IMG/VR virus record: IMGVR_UViG_3300017917_003501
Span: 1 to 25,825 of that record
DNA from: a virus
Strand: one strand, 5' to 3'
DNA length: 25,825 bases
The notes below the pieces were generated by a model. The model had not been told where the DNA came from. It worked only from the letters and a program-made list of their open reading frames with translations, and searched no databases. The translations under genes and the position numbers were made by a program. How positions within the stretch are numbered: position 1 is the first letter of the stretch; each line of letters begins with the position of its first letter. Below, piece by piece: positions 15,982 to 24,123 of the stretch.

Positions 15982-18375
15982 ATGTCATCATTCAAACAAC
16001 TAAACAAATCAGACGTTACGCAGGTTGCTTATGCCGCCAATAAACAATGGGATTTTCCTATATGTTCATACCCTTCTCCTTCAGATGGTATAACTGTTTA
16101 TAAAGGTACTAATGTAACAGGAAGTTTTAATCCAATAATGGATCCTGTAACTGAAAATCAGTACGAGCGTTTAGTTTATGATCAAATTAATCATTTATTT
16201 TATCACCAATTTAGTGGTTCTTTCTTAGATACATCTTCTCTTGCAAATTCATTTTTATATGAATCTGCTTCTGAAAATTATGCTACGGCATCATATTTTG
16301 TTTATGATGAAAACCCAAACATAATTTTAAATTACCCAACAGCATCTAATGCTGGTATTCGTGTATTATCTATTAGTCAAAATTTATACGGTGAAAAAAT
16401 ATTACCTTATAACTTTTTAGTATCATCTTCTGCATACTACATAACAGATGATGGTAATGGTAATCTATATGATAGTGGAACTATCCATGTTGGAAATATT
16501 TTTTATGCTCAAGGATTAGCAGTAATTACTAATCAGGATTATCAGGAAATGCTTCCTTTACCTGCTTTGGCAGTAGCTGATATTATTACTGTAAAGGCAA
16601 GTGATTATTACAAAACAGGATCAGTAAGTGTTTTAAACAATGATATAGATAGAACAGGTACTTTACTTACAGGTTCTGTAACATTATCAGGAAGTGTTGA
16701 ATCTTTAGATCTTATAAAACTAGTAGGAGATAATGTACCTACAATGTATGCCGAGATTGTTACTAGTTCATATTCTACAACAACAGAAGGAACTATAACA
16801 TCAAGTAATTTTAGATATTTTACTGAAGGTACTTATGATGCTTATTATACAGTAGAATCATCTATTGAAACAGATTGTGGTGTAACTGTAATTTCAAGTA
16901 ATAAGGCTTTAATACGCTTTGATGTATTAGCAGGTGATTGTGATTTTGATTATACAGTAGTATTTATTCCACCTTCTCAAACACCAACTCCAACTCAAAC
17001 TCAAACGTCTACACCAACACAGACACAAACACCAACTCAAACTGCTACTCAAACAGTAACGCCAACAAATACACCAACTCAAACTCAAACTCCAACGAAT
17101 ACTCCTACTCAAACTTCTACTCAAACACCAACTCAAACTTCTACTCAAACACCAACACCAACACAAACAGCAACTAATACACCAACAAATACACCAACTC
17201 AAACTGCTACTCAAACTCAAACACCAACTCAAACTTTAACACCAACAAATACTAGTACACCAACTAATACGCCACCTTTAACACCATCACAAACACCAAC
17301 TAAAACTGTAACTCCAACTAACACTGCTACTCAAACACCAACTCAAACTGCTTCTCAAACAGTAACACCAACAAATACACCTTCTAATACACCAACAAAC
17401 ACAGTAACTCCAACAAAAACACCAACAAATACACCATCAAATACACCAACTAATACAAAGACACCATCAAATACACCAACTAATACACCAACAAACACAG
17501 TAACTCAAACAAGAACACCATCAAATACACCAACTAATACACCAACAAATACATTAACGGCATCACCAACAAGAACTCAAACGCCAACTCAAACGGCAAC
17601 TCAAACTAGAACTCCAACACCTACACCACAGGTGATTTCGATGCAGTTTAATGTAGGTGAATGGAATACTGGTTATCATTTCTATGATAATAACTTGCGT
17701 TTTGAGAAAAATGGTAGTGATGATTTTGTGTATTTTGGTACTGACGGCTTTGTAACATATAGTCAAGCTAGCCACGATGCTTATTCTAGTGGTGTTGGAT
17801 CTTATTTAGGTCCTCTTTATAAAGGTCAAACATTCTTTATAAGAAGCTTTAAAGGACTTGCAGGTTCAGGATTAAAAGTTAGTCCATTGTTTGCTACTGT
17901 TAATGTATACACTTGGGTATACTATGCAGATGGTGCTTTAGAAGATATATTTACTAGTAATGTATCATATAATTCTAATGATAACCAAACATTTGCTGAT
18001 ACTTCAGTTGTAATAGGAACTAGACCAATTAAGATTTGGACCTTCGTTAGTTATAATGCACAAACAGTATACGATCATACTTTATATTATGATAGTACTG
18101 GTGGTGGTTCTACACAAGCATGTTCTGGAACTTCTTCAATAACTATAAAATCTCCTGATGCTACATTATCAGTTGGTTCAGCAGTATTTGGTATAGATGG
18201 TGGAACAAGTAGCGGAAATATTGGTTTATATAATGTTTATTCTGATCTATATAACACATATTACTTAGAACAACACCCAGATTACGCTGAAACTTACAGA
18301 ATTTCTAACGTTGGTACTTGTTACACAGGTGGTGGCGGTGGAGAAGATCCGTTTGGTGGAGAAGTGCCACTTTAA
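15982..18375 (+). CDS. Fibre-like protein with mucin-like Thr/Pro tract
   Basis: This 797-residue protein has three parts. Residues 1-330 are beta-rich virion-type sequence, with a section resembling bacterial Ig/cadherin-like repeats ([15 protein letters not shown], 214-228). Residues 332-548 are a low-complexity tract in which every second residue is Thr or Ser (100 Thr, 8 Ser, one Pro in 109 positions), the others being Pro, Gln, Asn, Ala, Val and a few Ser, Leu, Lys and Arg. Residues 551-797 form a beta-rich C-terminal domain ending in a Gly-rich tail. The tract would be extended and rod-like and resembles O-glycosylated linkers of mucins and cellulases. The gene lies directly upstream of a GT60-type glycosyltransferase gene. 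Receptor binding by the C-terminal domain is inference. Confidence 0.75.
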   Translation: MSSFKQLNKSDVTQVAYAANKQWDFPICSYPSPSDGITVYKGTNVTGSFNPIMDPVTENQYERLVYDQINHLFYHQFSGSFLDTSSLANSFLYESASENYATASYFVYDENPNIILNYPTASNAGIRVLSISQNLYGEKILPYNFLVSSSAYYITDDGNGNLYDSGTIHVGNIFYAQGLAVITNQDYQEMLPLPALAVADIITVKASDYYKTGSVSVLNNDIDRTGTLLTGSVTLSGSVESLDLIKLVGDNVPTMYAEIVTSSYSTTTEGTITSSNFRYFTEGTYDAYYTVESSIETDCGVTVISSNKALIRFDVLAGDCDFDYTVVFIPPSQTPTPTQTQTSTPTQTQTPTQTATQTVTPTNTPTQTQTPTNTPTQTSTQTPTQTSTQTPTPTQTATNTPTNTPTQTATQTQTPTQTLTPTNTSTPTNTPPLTPSQTPTKTVTPTNTATQTPTQTASQTVTPTNTPSNTPTNTVTPTKTPTNTPSNTPTNTKTPSNTPTNTPTNTVTQTRTPSNTPTNTPTNTLTASPTRTQTPTQTATQTRTPTPTPQVISMQFNVGEWNTGYHFYDNNLRFEKNGSDDFVYFGTDGFVTYSQASHDAYSSGVGSYLGPLYKGQTFFIRSFKGLAGSGLKVSPLFATVNVYTWVYYADGALEDIFTSNVSYNSNDNQTFADTSVVIGTRPIKIWTFVSYNAQTVYDHTLYYDSTGGGSTQACSGTSSITIKSPDATLSVGSAVFGIDGGTSSGNIGLYNVYSDLYNTYYLEQHPDYAETYRISNVGTCYTGGGGGEDPFGGEVPL
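16978..17628 (+). repeat. Thr-X dipeptide coding repeat tract
   Basis: About 650 bases encode alternating Thr-X. Thr codons vary (ACA, ACT, ACG), so selection seems to act on the protein. Longer repeats show recent duplication. A 24-base unit is tandemly repeated at 17110-17133 and 17134-17157 (only the last base differs). A 27-base stretch starts at 17431, 17461 and 17515, and the last two copies stay identical for 35 bases. Tract length may therefore vary between relatives. Confidence 0.95.
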
Positions 18376-18395
18376 AATTTAAAAAACAGTTTTAA

Positions 18396-18403
18396 TAAAT
18401 TTG
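18396..18403 (+). promoter_or_regulatory. TAnnTTTG box before the glycosylation cassette
   Basis: TAAATTTG matches the -7 element (TAnnTTTG) of Bacteroidetes housekeeping promoters. It lies 32 bases before the ATG at 18436, in the 60-base gap after the fibre gene. No clear TTG element is found 19-20 bases upstream, only TTTAA, so the match is partial. If real, the cassette is read by host-type polymerase rather than by the late sigma factor. Confidence 0.3.
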
Positions 18404-18435
18404 GAATTTAAATAAAATTTAGTTATATTATAGTT

Positions 18436-19686
18436 ATGCCAAAAATTTATATTTCTATAGCTAGCTATAGAGACCCACAATTGTTACCTACATTACATGA
18501 TTGTATTGACAAGGCTGATCATCCTGAAAATTTAGTATTTGGTATAGCATGGCAACATGCTGAAGAAGATACTTGGGATGATTTATCTGAATTTAGAAAT
18601 GATACTCGTTTTAGAATTATTAATATTGATTATAAAGATTCTAAAGGAGCATGTTGGGCTAGACATCAAATACACCAACATTATGGAGGTGAAGAATATT
18701 ATTTCCAATTGGATTCACACCACCGTTTTGTTGAAGGTTGGGATACGGAGTGTATCAAAATGATTAAACAATTGCAAAAGAAAGGACATAAAAAACCTCT
18801 ACTTACAGCATACATAGCATCATTTGATCCAGAAAATGATCCTGCAGGCCGTAATATGGAACCTTGGTGGATGACTTTTGATAGATTTATTCCAGAAGGA
18901 GCTATATTTTTTCTACCAGCAACTATTCCAGATTATAAAAAATTAAAAGCCCCAATCCCATCAAGATTTTTATCAGCACATTTTATATTTACTTTGGGTC
19001 AGTGGTGTACTGAGGTACCTTACGATCCTGAGTATTATTTCCATGGTGAAGAAATTTCATTAGCTGTTCGTTCTTATACTTGGGGATATGATTTATTTCA
19101 TCCTCATAAAGTAATTGCTTGGCATGAATATACTCGTAAAGGTCGAACAAAACAATGGGATGATGATGGGGAATGGTTCCATAGAAATACTCATGCTCAC
19201 AAACGTAATAGAGCTCTATTTGCTGTTGATGGGGAATGTAGGTGTGGAATGGAATTTGGTCCTTATGATTTTGGAACTGAACGTACCTTGCAACAATATG
19301 AAGCATATTCAGGAATCCGTTTTAGAGATAGAGCAGTTCAACAATACACTAAAGATAATAAAGTTGCCCCAAATCCAGTTATTACTGGCCCTCTTGAATA
19401 TGAAGCCTCTTTCTTATCTATTTTCAAACATTGTATTGACGTTAGCTACCAACAAATTCCAGAGAATGATTATGATTTCTGGGTAGTAGCTTTTGAAGAT
19501 AAAGATGGTAATACAATTTTTAGACAAGATGCTGATGTAGAAGAAATAAATAGAATTAAAAATGATCCTGATGGTTACGGTAAAGTATGGAGAGAATTTC
19601 CTACATCTGTTAAACCACATAAATGGGTTATTTGGCCTCACTCTTTTTCAAAAGATTGGTGTGACAGAATTGAAGGAAACTTATAA
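18436..19686 (+). CDS. GT60-type polypeptide N-acetylglucosaminyltransferase
   Basis: This 416-residue protein matches the GlcNAc-transferase family (GT60) along about residues 4-265. Motifs seen are SIASYRDP (7-14), DYKDSKGACWARHQIH (65-80), the metal-site-like QLDSHHRF (91-98), TAYIASFDPEND (124-135), SRFLSAHFIFTLG (176-188) and FHGEEISLAVRSYTWGYDL (202-220) followed by HPH and WHEYTRKGRT (229-238). Known members add alpha-GlcNAc to hydroxyproline of Skp1 in Dictyostelium and to Thr in mucins of Trypanosoma cruzi. A C-terminal part (about 330-416, Trp/Asp-rich) is not part of that core as I know it. No membrane segment is seen, so it acts in the cytoplasm. It directly follows the gene for a Thr/Pro-rich fibre, its likely acceptor, which is inference. 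Confidence 0.88.
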   Translation: MPKIYISIASYRDPQLLPTLHDCIDKADHPENLVFGIAWQHAEEDTWDDLSEFRNDTRFRIINIDYKDSKGACWARHQIHQHYGGEEYYFQLDSHHRFVEGWDTECIKMIKQLQKKGHKKPLLTAYIASFDPENDPAGRNMEPWWMTFDRFIPEGAIFFLPATIPDYKKLKAPIPSRFLSAHFIFTLGQWCTEVPYDPEYYFHGEEISLAVRSYTWGYDLFHPHKVIAWHEYTRKGRTKQWDDDGEWFHRNTHAHKRNRALFAVDGECRCGMEFGPYDFGTERTLQQYEAYSGIRFRDRAVQQYTKDNKVAPNPVITGPLEYEASFLSIFKHCIDVSYQQIPENDYDFWVVAFEDKDGNTIFRQDADVEEINRIKNDPDGYGKVWREFPTSVKPHKWVIWPHSFSKDWCDRIEGNL

Positions 19687-19695
19687 AAATATAAC

Positions 19696-20286
19696 ATGAA
19701 CGAAGAAATAAAAGGTGAATTCCTTTATCAAGGTAAACACACAACATCACAAGTCCCATACATTAAGGACTATTTTACTAATTTATTGTTAAATGAAAAT
19801 TTTGATACAATTATTGAGTTAGGTACTCACTTTGCAGGTTTAACCTATATTATAGATGATATATGTGTTGAAAATAATTTAAAGAAAAACATACATACTT
19901 TTGACTATGCTTATCGTGATTATGTTGAAACCTATCTTAATGAAAGAAATGTATCGTATCATATTTTAGATGAAACTAAAGAAGAATATAAGATTCTTGT
20001 TAAAAAATTAATTGATGAAGGTGGTAAAACTCTTTTATTATGCGATGGTGGTTTTAAAATTAAAGAATTTAATTATTACTCTGATTTTATAAAAAGTGGA
20101 GATATAATAATGGCTCACGATTATGCCGTAAGTGAAGATATATTTAAAGCTGAAATAAAAGATAAAATTTGGAATTGGTTTGAAATCAGTTTATCTGATA
20201 TTAAAAATGCAGTTGAAAAAAATAATTTAACAGAATATAATAAAATAGATTTTAAACAAGCCGCTTGGGGCTGTTTTGTAAAATAA
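19696..20286 (+). CDS. SAM-dependent methyltransferase, CmcI-like
   Basis: This 196-residue protein has a class I methyltransferase layout. The SAM-binding motif I is TIIELGTHFAGLTYIID (38-54), followed by an acidic end of strand 2 (HTFDYAYRD, 67-75), LLLCDGGFK (113-121) and the strand GDIIMAHDYA (135-144). This set of motifs, with the late D-G-G and A-H-D-Y, is that of the CmcI/rhamnosyl O-methyltransferase type, which methylates sugar or small-molecule hydroxyls. It lies 9 bases after the GT60 gene and 1 base before the next transferase gene. Methylation of a sugar on the glycan is the most natural role here but is not proven. Confidence 0.7.
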   Translation: MNEEIKGEFLYQGKHTTSQVPYIKDYFTNLLLNENFDTIIELGTHFAGLTYIIDDICVENNLKKNIHTFDYAYRDYVETYLNERNVSYHILDETKEEYKILVKKLIDEGGKTLLLCDGGFKIKEFNYYSDFIKSGDIIMAHDYAVSEDIFKAEIKDKIWNWFEISLSDIKNAVEKNNLTEYNKIDFKQAAWGCFVK

Positions 20287-20287
20287 T

Positions 20288-20998
20288 ATGGAATACGCAA
20301 TAGCTACTTTTTGTTATGGTGATAGGTACTATCAACAGACTAATCGTCTGATTGAGAGTTTTGACTACATGGAAGAAAAACCACAAATATTTGTTGTAAC
20401 TGATAGTGTAGAATCAATAATTAAACGTGATTTTGTTAATGTAGATGATATAAATAATTACAACCCTAAGTACTCAATATACGAAAAAAATTACTATGAA
20501 TTTGATTTCTCAGTAAAACGTTTTTCATTAAAATATGCTTTTGACAACGGATATAATAAAGTAATATTAGCAGATACTGATGTTGTTGTTAACCCTGAAA
20601 GATATAACCACCAACATGTGTTGAATTCATTTATTGAAAATTCAATTGCAGGTCAAGTAACCTATAATTTTAATAATGAAATAATTACAAATAGCAATCT
20701 TGGTAGAAGATTAGTCCATTATGAATCTAAATTTGGAGTGGAGTTTGACAAGTCAAAACTTAATTTTATGCCTGAAGATTGCATTCAGTATATTTCAATA
20801 GAAGGTGATACAAGGTATAAATTTTTTCAAACATGGGACGAATGTATATCAATTAAAGATACAGATGGTTTGTATAATATCCCTGCAGGAAACATAGATG
20901 AAATGAGTTTTGCAGCATTATATAATGGTATAGAAGTAACAAATAATTCAAACAAATCAATAAATTTATTAATAGCACATCATGATAAATGGTACTAA
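20288..20998 (+). CDS. GT-A-type glycosyltransferase
   Basis: This 236-residue protein has the features of a small GT-A enzyme: an N-terminal strand AIATFCYGDRYYQQT (4-18), IFVVTDS (34-40) and a DxD motif in KVILADTDVVV (91-101, Asp96 and Asp98). The C-terminal GNIDEMSFAALYNG (201-214) is an acceptor-side acidic helix of the kind found in such transferases, and HHDKWY ends the protein. It is smaller than most GT8-like enzymes but complete. The donor sugar cannot be read from sequence. Its 3' end overlaps the next gene by 17 bases, which suggests tight coupling within the cassette. Confidence 0.7.
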   Translation: MEYAIATFCYGDRYYQQTNRLIESFDYMEEKPQIFVVTDSVESIIKRDFVNVDDINNYNPKYSIYEKNYYEFDFSVKRFSLKYAFDNGYNKVILADTDVVVNPERYNHQHVLNSFIENSIAGQVTYNFNNEIITNSNLGRRLVHYESKFGVEFDKSKLNFMPEDCIQYISIEGDTRYKFFQTWDECISIKDTDGLYNIPAGNIDEMSFAALYNGIEVTNNSNKSINLLIAHHDKWY

Positions 20999-21842
20999 AA
21001 CTGTAGTAACTTCACTATATGAATTAACATATGTTGAGGAAAGAGGAAAAATGGTATATAAAAGTTTCCCATTATTGTCCGAAACAATTCGATCTATAAT
21101 TTTTGAAGGGTATAATTATGTTATATATACTAACAAATATACCTTTGAAAAACATGAATTATCAAAAGTTTTTCTACAACCTAATGTTACAATTAAATTT
21201 AAAGAATTAGGTTCTCCTGTTTTTAAAGATATAGTGACACCTATAAGAAAAACAGCTAATGCTAGAGGGGAAATATGGGATAGAATATATTCTGTTGAAG
21301 ATTATGCTGAAGTACTTTTAAATAAACTAGAAATGTTATTAGAAGAATCTACTACAGAAGGAGAAGGAAGTGTAGTATGGCTTGATGCTGGATTGTTTGG
21401 AACAAGTTGTCATGATGGGTGGAGAGATTATATGAAAGATAATTTAGTACATAGAAAAGAATTTTTAGATAAAATATTTGAAAAAATAGATGAATTTAAA
21501 TTTATTGCTTTAAGAGGTAATGGTATTAATATTAATTATGAAATTGAGGAAAGAATCAACAAAATAGCAGGATCATCTTTAAAACTTATTCCTGGTGGAT
21601 TATTCGGGGGGACTAAAAGTAAAATTTTAGATGTATTTAAAGACTATTTGAAAGTTTATCTTGATTATACCCAAACATATAATCATTTAGTTACCGATCA
21701 AGAAATTTTAGCTATATTAACTGCTAATAAAGATGTAAAATTTTATGAGTTTCAAGATTGGACCGATTTTCAAAGAGGTATTTTACAAATATTAGATAAA
21801 TACGATGAGTCTAAGTATCAAACAGAAAAATGTTATGAATAA
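20982..21842 (+). CDS. HtrL/YibB (WlaTC)-like glycosyltransferase
   Basis: This 286-residue protein shows the pattern of the HtrL/YibB family, which includes WlaTC-type transferases of lipooligosaccharide clusters: an N-terminal VVTSLYEL (8-15), VVWLDAGLF (131-139, a DxG in place of DxD), FKFIALRG (172-179), GGLFGG (205-210) and TDQEILAIL (238-246). The N-terminal domain of the 22430-24100 protein has the same motifs in the same order, so the two are paralogous. ATG 20982 lies inside the end of the preceding gene; no closer ATG exists in this frame before residue 24. The product is likely a cytoplasmic sugar transferase extending the same glycan. Confidence 0.68.
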   Translation: MINGTKTVVTSLYELTYVEERGKMVYKSFPLLSETIRSIIFEGYNYVIYTNKYTFEKHELSKVFLQPNVTIKFKELGSPVFKDIVTPIRKTANARGEIWDRIYSVEDYAEVLLNKLEMLLEESTTEGEGSVVWLDAGLFGTSCHDGWRDYMKDNLVHRKEFLDKIFEKIDEFKFIALRGNGININYEIEERINKIAGSSLKLIPGGLFGGTKSKILDVFKDYLKVYLDYTQTYNHLVTDQEILAILTANKDVKFYEFQDWTDFQRGILQILDKYDESKYQTEKCYE

Positions 21843-22413
21843 TAGAGAAATATTAAACTTAATTTTAAACTTAAAAAATCAAGAATTAGATGATCTAGAT
21901 CTACATTCATATGATTATATCGTCAATAAATTATCAACATTCGCTCAATATTTTCATTGGCCTTCAGGTAGAGAACATTATAGACTTTTAAATAAAATAT
22001 CTACTTTTTTTACTAATGAAACAATATATGATATAGGCACTAATAATGGATGTTCAGCCTTAGCTCTTTCTGAAAACGAAAGTAATTTAGTTAAATCATA
22101 TGATATTAATTTTCATGACGGTGTGCAATTTGTAATTAAAAAAAATATTAATATATATTTAAAAAATGTATTAGAAGAACCTGGTTTTCCGAATGATAGT
22201 AGATTTATAATGCTAGATACTGACCATGATGGAAAATTTGAAAAAATATTTTATAATTTTTTAAAAGAAAATAAATATAAAGGTCTTTTATTTTTAGACG
22301 ATATACATTTAAATGAAGATATGAAAAATCTTTGGGAATCTATAATTGAAGAAAAATATGACTTAACATCAGTTGGTCATAATACGGGTAGTGGAATTGT
22401 AATATTTGAATAA
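21835..22413 (+). CDS. SAM-dependent methyltransferase
   Basis: This 192-residue protein has motif I of class I methyltransferases, TIYDIGTNNGCSALALSE (63-80), an acidic end of strand 2 (SYDINFHDG, 88-96) and the strands RFIMLDTDHDG (123-133) and GLLFLDDIHLN (150-160). I chose ATG 21835, which overlaps the previous stop (ATGAATAA). An ATG at 21805 would only add ten residues that lie inside the preceding gene. The type resembles sugar-modifying methyltransferases such as those in polysaccharide clusters. By eye the DNA is even more A/T-rich than the GT60 gene, which may point to a different origin. Confidence 0.68.
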   Translation: MNNREILNLILNLKNQELDDLDLHSYDYIVNKLSTFAQYFHWPSGREHYRLLNKISTFFTNETIYDIGTNNGCSALALSENESNLVKSYDINFHDGVQFVIKKNINIYLKNVLEEPGFPNDSRFIMLDTDHDGKFEKIFYNFLKENKYKGLLFLDDIHLNEDMKNLWESIIEEKYDLTSVGHNTGSGIVIFE

Positions 22414-22429
22414 AACAATATAAAGTGTT

Positions 22430-24100
22430 ATGAGTACAACTGTAGTTACAGGTATTTGGGATATAAAACGTTCTTCTCTTGCAGAAGGGTGGTCAAGATC
22501 TTTTGATCACTATCTAAATAATTTAGAAAAATTATTAAAATCTCCTGATAATTTTATAATTTATATTGAAGAAGAATATGAGGGATGGGTATGGGAAAGA
22601 AGAAATAAAGATAATACTGTAGTTATTGTACGAAGTTTAGATTGGTTTAAATCTAATAGTTTTGCATATGACAAAATTCAAGAAATAAGAAACAAACCTG
22701 AATGGTATAACCAAGCAGGCTGGCTACCAGACAGCACTCAGGCTAAATTAGAGATGTACAATCCTATTGTTATGTCAAAGGTATTTTTACTTAATGATGC
22801 CGCTATATTTGATCCATTTGATTCAACTCACTTAGTTTGGGTTGATGGAGCTTTAACAAATACAGTTCATGAAGGTTATTTTTGGCATGATAAAGTTATT
22901 TCTAAATTAGAAAATTATTTTAATAAGTTTAGTTTTGTTGCTTTTCCATATGATGGTAAAAATGAAATACATGGTTTTACTTATGGACCTATGTGTAAGT
23001 ATGCTGAAGGAGAAGTTGATAAGGTTTGTAGAGGTGGAATATTTGGAGGACCTAAACACATAATTAGCAGAGTAAATGAAATATATTATTCTCTAATGAT
23101 AGATACTTTATCTGCAGGATATATGGGGACTGAAGAATCTTTATTTACAATAATGCTTTACAAATACCCAGAATTATTTCAATATTACAGTATTGATATG
23201 AATGGCTTATTAGGTAGTTTTTTTGAAAATTTAAAAAATGATACTTTAACTCCACAAATTCAATCAAACAATATTGTAATAAATACAAGTAATGTTAACA
23301 ATACTGCTTTATATGTTTTAACCTATAATTCACCAGAACAATTTGAAACACTTTGTGTGTCATTTAAAGAATATGATAGAAATTTTTTAGATAAACCTAA
23401 AAAGTTCTTACTAAATAATTCATTAGATCATAGTACAGATAAAGAGTATGCTGAAATTTGTAATAAATATGGGTTTGAAGAAATTAAAAAAGATAATTTA
23501 GGTATATGTGGTGGTAGACAATTTATAGCAGAACACGCTGAGGCAAATGGCTTTGATTATCATTTCTTTTTTGAAGATGATATGTTTTTTTACCTAGGTA
23601 AGGATAGTGTTTGTAGAAATGGATTTAGAAGACATATTCCAAATTTTTATACTACATTAATGCAAATTGCTTTTGATGAAAATTTTGATTTTTTAAAATG
23701 GAATTTTAGCGAATTTTATGGTGATAATAGAAAACAATGGGCATGGCACAATGTACCAGCACAAGTCCGCTCTGAACTATTCCCAGACAATCCAATAAAA
23801 TCAACATCCGATACAGATGCTGCTCCTTACGCCAAATATAAAAATATAAAATCATTTAACGGGTTACCTTACGCTACTGGTGAAATTTATTATTGTAATT
23901 GGCCCCAGGTAGTGTCTCGTGAAGGAAATAAAAAAATGTTTTTAAATACTAAATGGGCACATCCTTTTGAACAAACGTGGATGAGCCATATATATCAAGA
24001 AACATTAAAGGGTAATATATATCCGGGAATATTATTAGCATCTCCAACAGAACATAACAGATTTGAGTTCTACAGGGCTGAAGAAAGACGTGAAAATTAA
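22430..24100 (+). CDS. Two-domain glycosyltransferase: HtrL/YibB-like plus GT-A
   Basis: This 556-residue protein is a fusion. Residues 1-260 are HtrL/YibB-like: VVTGIWDIKR (5-14), HLVWVDGALT (134-143), FSFVAFPYDG (167-176), GGIFGG (202-207) and GTEESLFTIML (233-243). These match the 20982-21842 protein motif for motif. Residues 292-556 form a second transferase domain of GT-A type with ALYVLTYNSPEQF (293-305), an acidic FFFEDDMFFY (379-388) as metal site and HPFEQTWMSHIYQE (511-524) near the end. Such fusions often add two successive sugars. It is the last cassette gene, and the next begins 23 bases on after an ATATTTATA box. Donors and acceptors are unknown. Confidence 0.7.
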   Translation: MSTTVVTGIWDIKRSSLAEGWSRSFDHYLNNLEKLLKSPDNFIIYIEEEYEGWVWERRNKDNTVVIVRSLDWFKSNSFAYDKIQEIRNKPEWYNQAGWLPDSTQAKLEMYNPIVMSKVFLLNDAAIFDPFDSTHLVWVDGALTNTVHEGYFWHDKVISKLENYFNKFSFVAFPYDGKNEIHGFTYGPMCKYAEGEVDKVCRGGIFGGPKHIISRVNEIYYSLMIDTLSAGYMGTEESLFTIMLYKYPELFQYYSIDMNGLLGSFFENLKNDTLTPQIQSNNIVINTSNVNNTALYVLTYNSPEQFETLCVSFKEYDRNFLDKPKKFLLNNSLDHSTDKEYAEICNKYGFEEIKKDNLGICGGRQFIAEHAEANGFDYHFFFEDDMFFYLGKDSVCRNGFRRHIPNFYTTLMQIAFDENFDFLKWNFSEFYGDNRKQWAWHNVPAQVRSELFPDNPIKSTSDTDAAPYAKYKNIKSFNGLPYATGEIYYCNWPQVVSREGNKKMFLNTKWAHPFEQTWMSHIYQETLKGNIYPGILLASPTEHNRFEFYRAEERREN

Positions 24101-24109
24101 ATATTTATA
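24101..24109 (+). promoter_or_regulatory. ATATTTATA box before the second Thr/Pro protein
   Basis: This 9-mer ends exactly 14 bases before the TTG at 24124, the same spacing as before 150 and 1506. It marks the return to late-type genes after the glycosylation cassette and supports the unusual TTG start. Promoter activity is inferred. Confidence 0.45.
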
Positions 24110-24123
24110 TAAAACATTAACAA

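Noticed and set aside
16927-17232. Minus-strand open frame rich in Trp, Cys and Ser
   Set aside because: It is the mirror of the Thr-X tract: a repeat with period six stays open on both strands. No start context and no protein-like variety.
16978-17628. Repeat tract considered as a CRISPR array
   Set aside because: There are no unique spacers of constant length; the repeats are coding and follow the Thr-X reading frame.
18989-19306. Minus-strand frame of 105 residues inside the GT60 gene
   Set aside because: The + strand frame here contains the conserved GT60 motifs. The minus-strand frame shows no recognisable pattern.
19115-19486. + strand frame of 123 residues inside the GT60 gene
   Set aside because: Out of frame with the conserved enzyme and of unnatural composition (Leu, Met, Asn).
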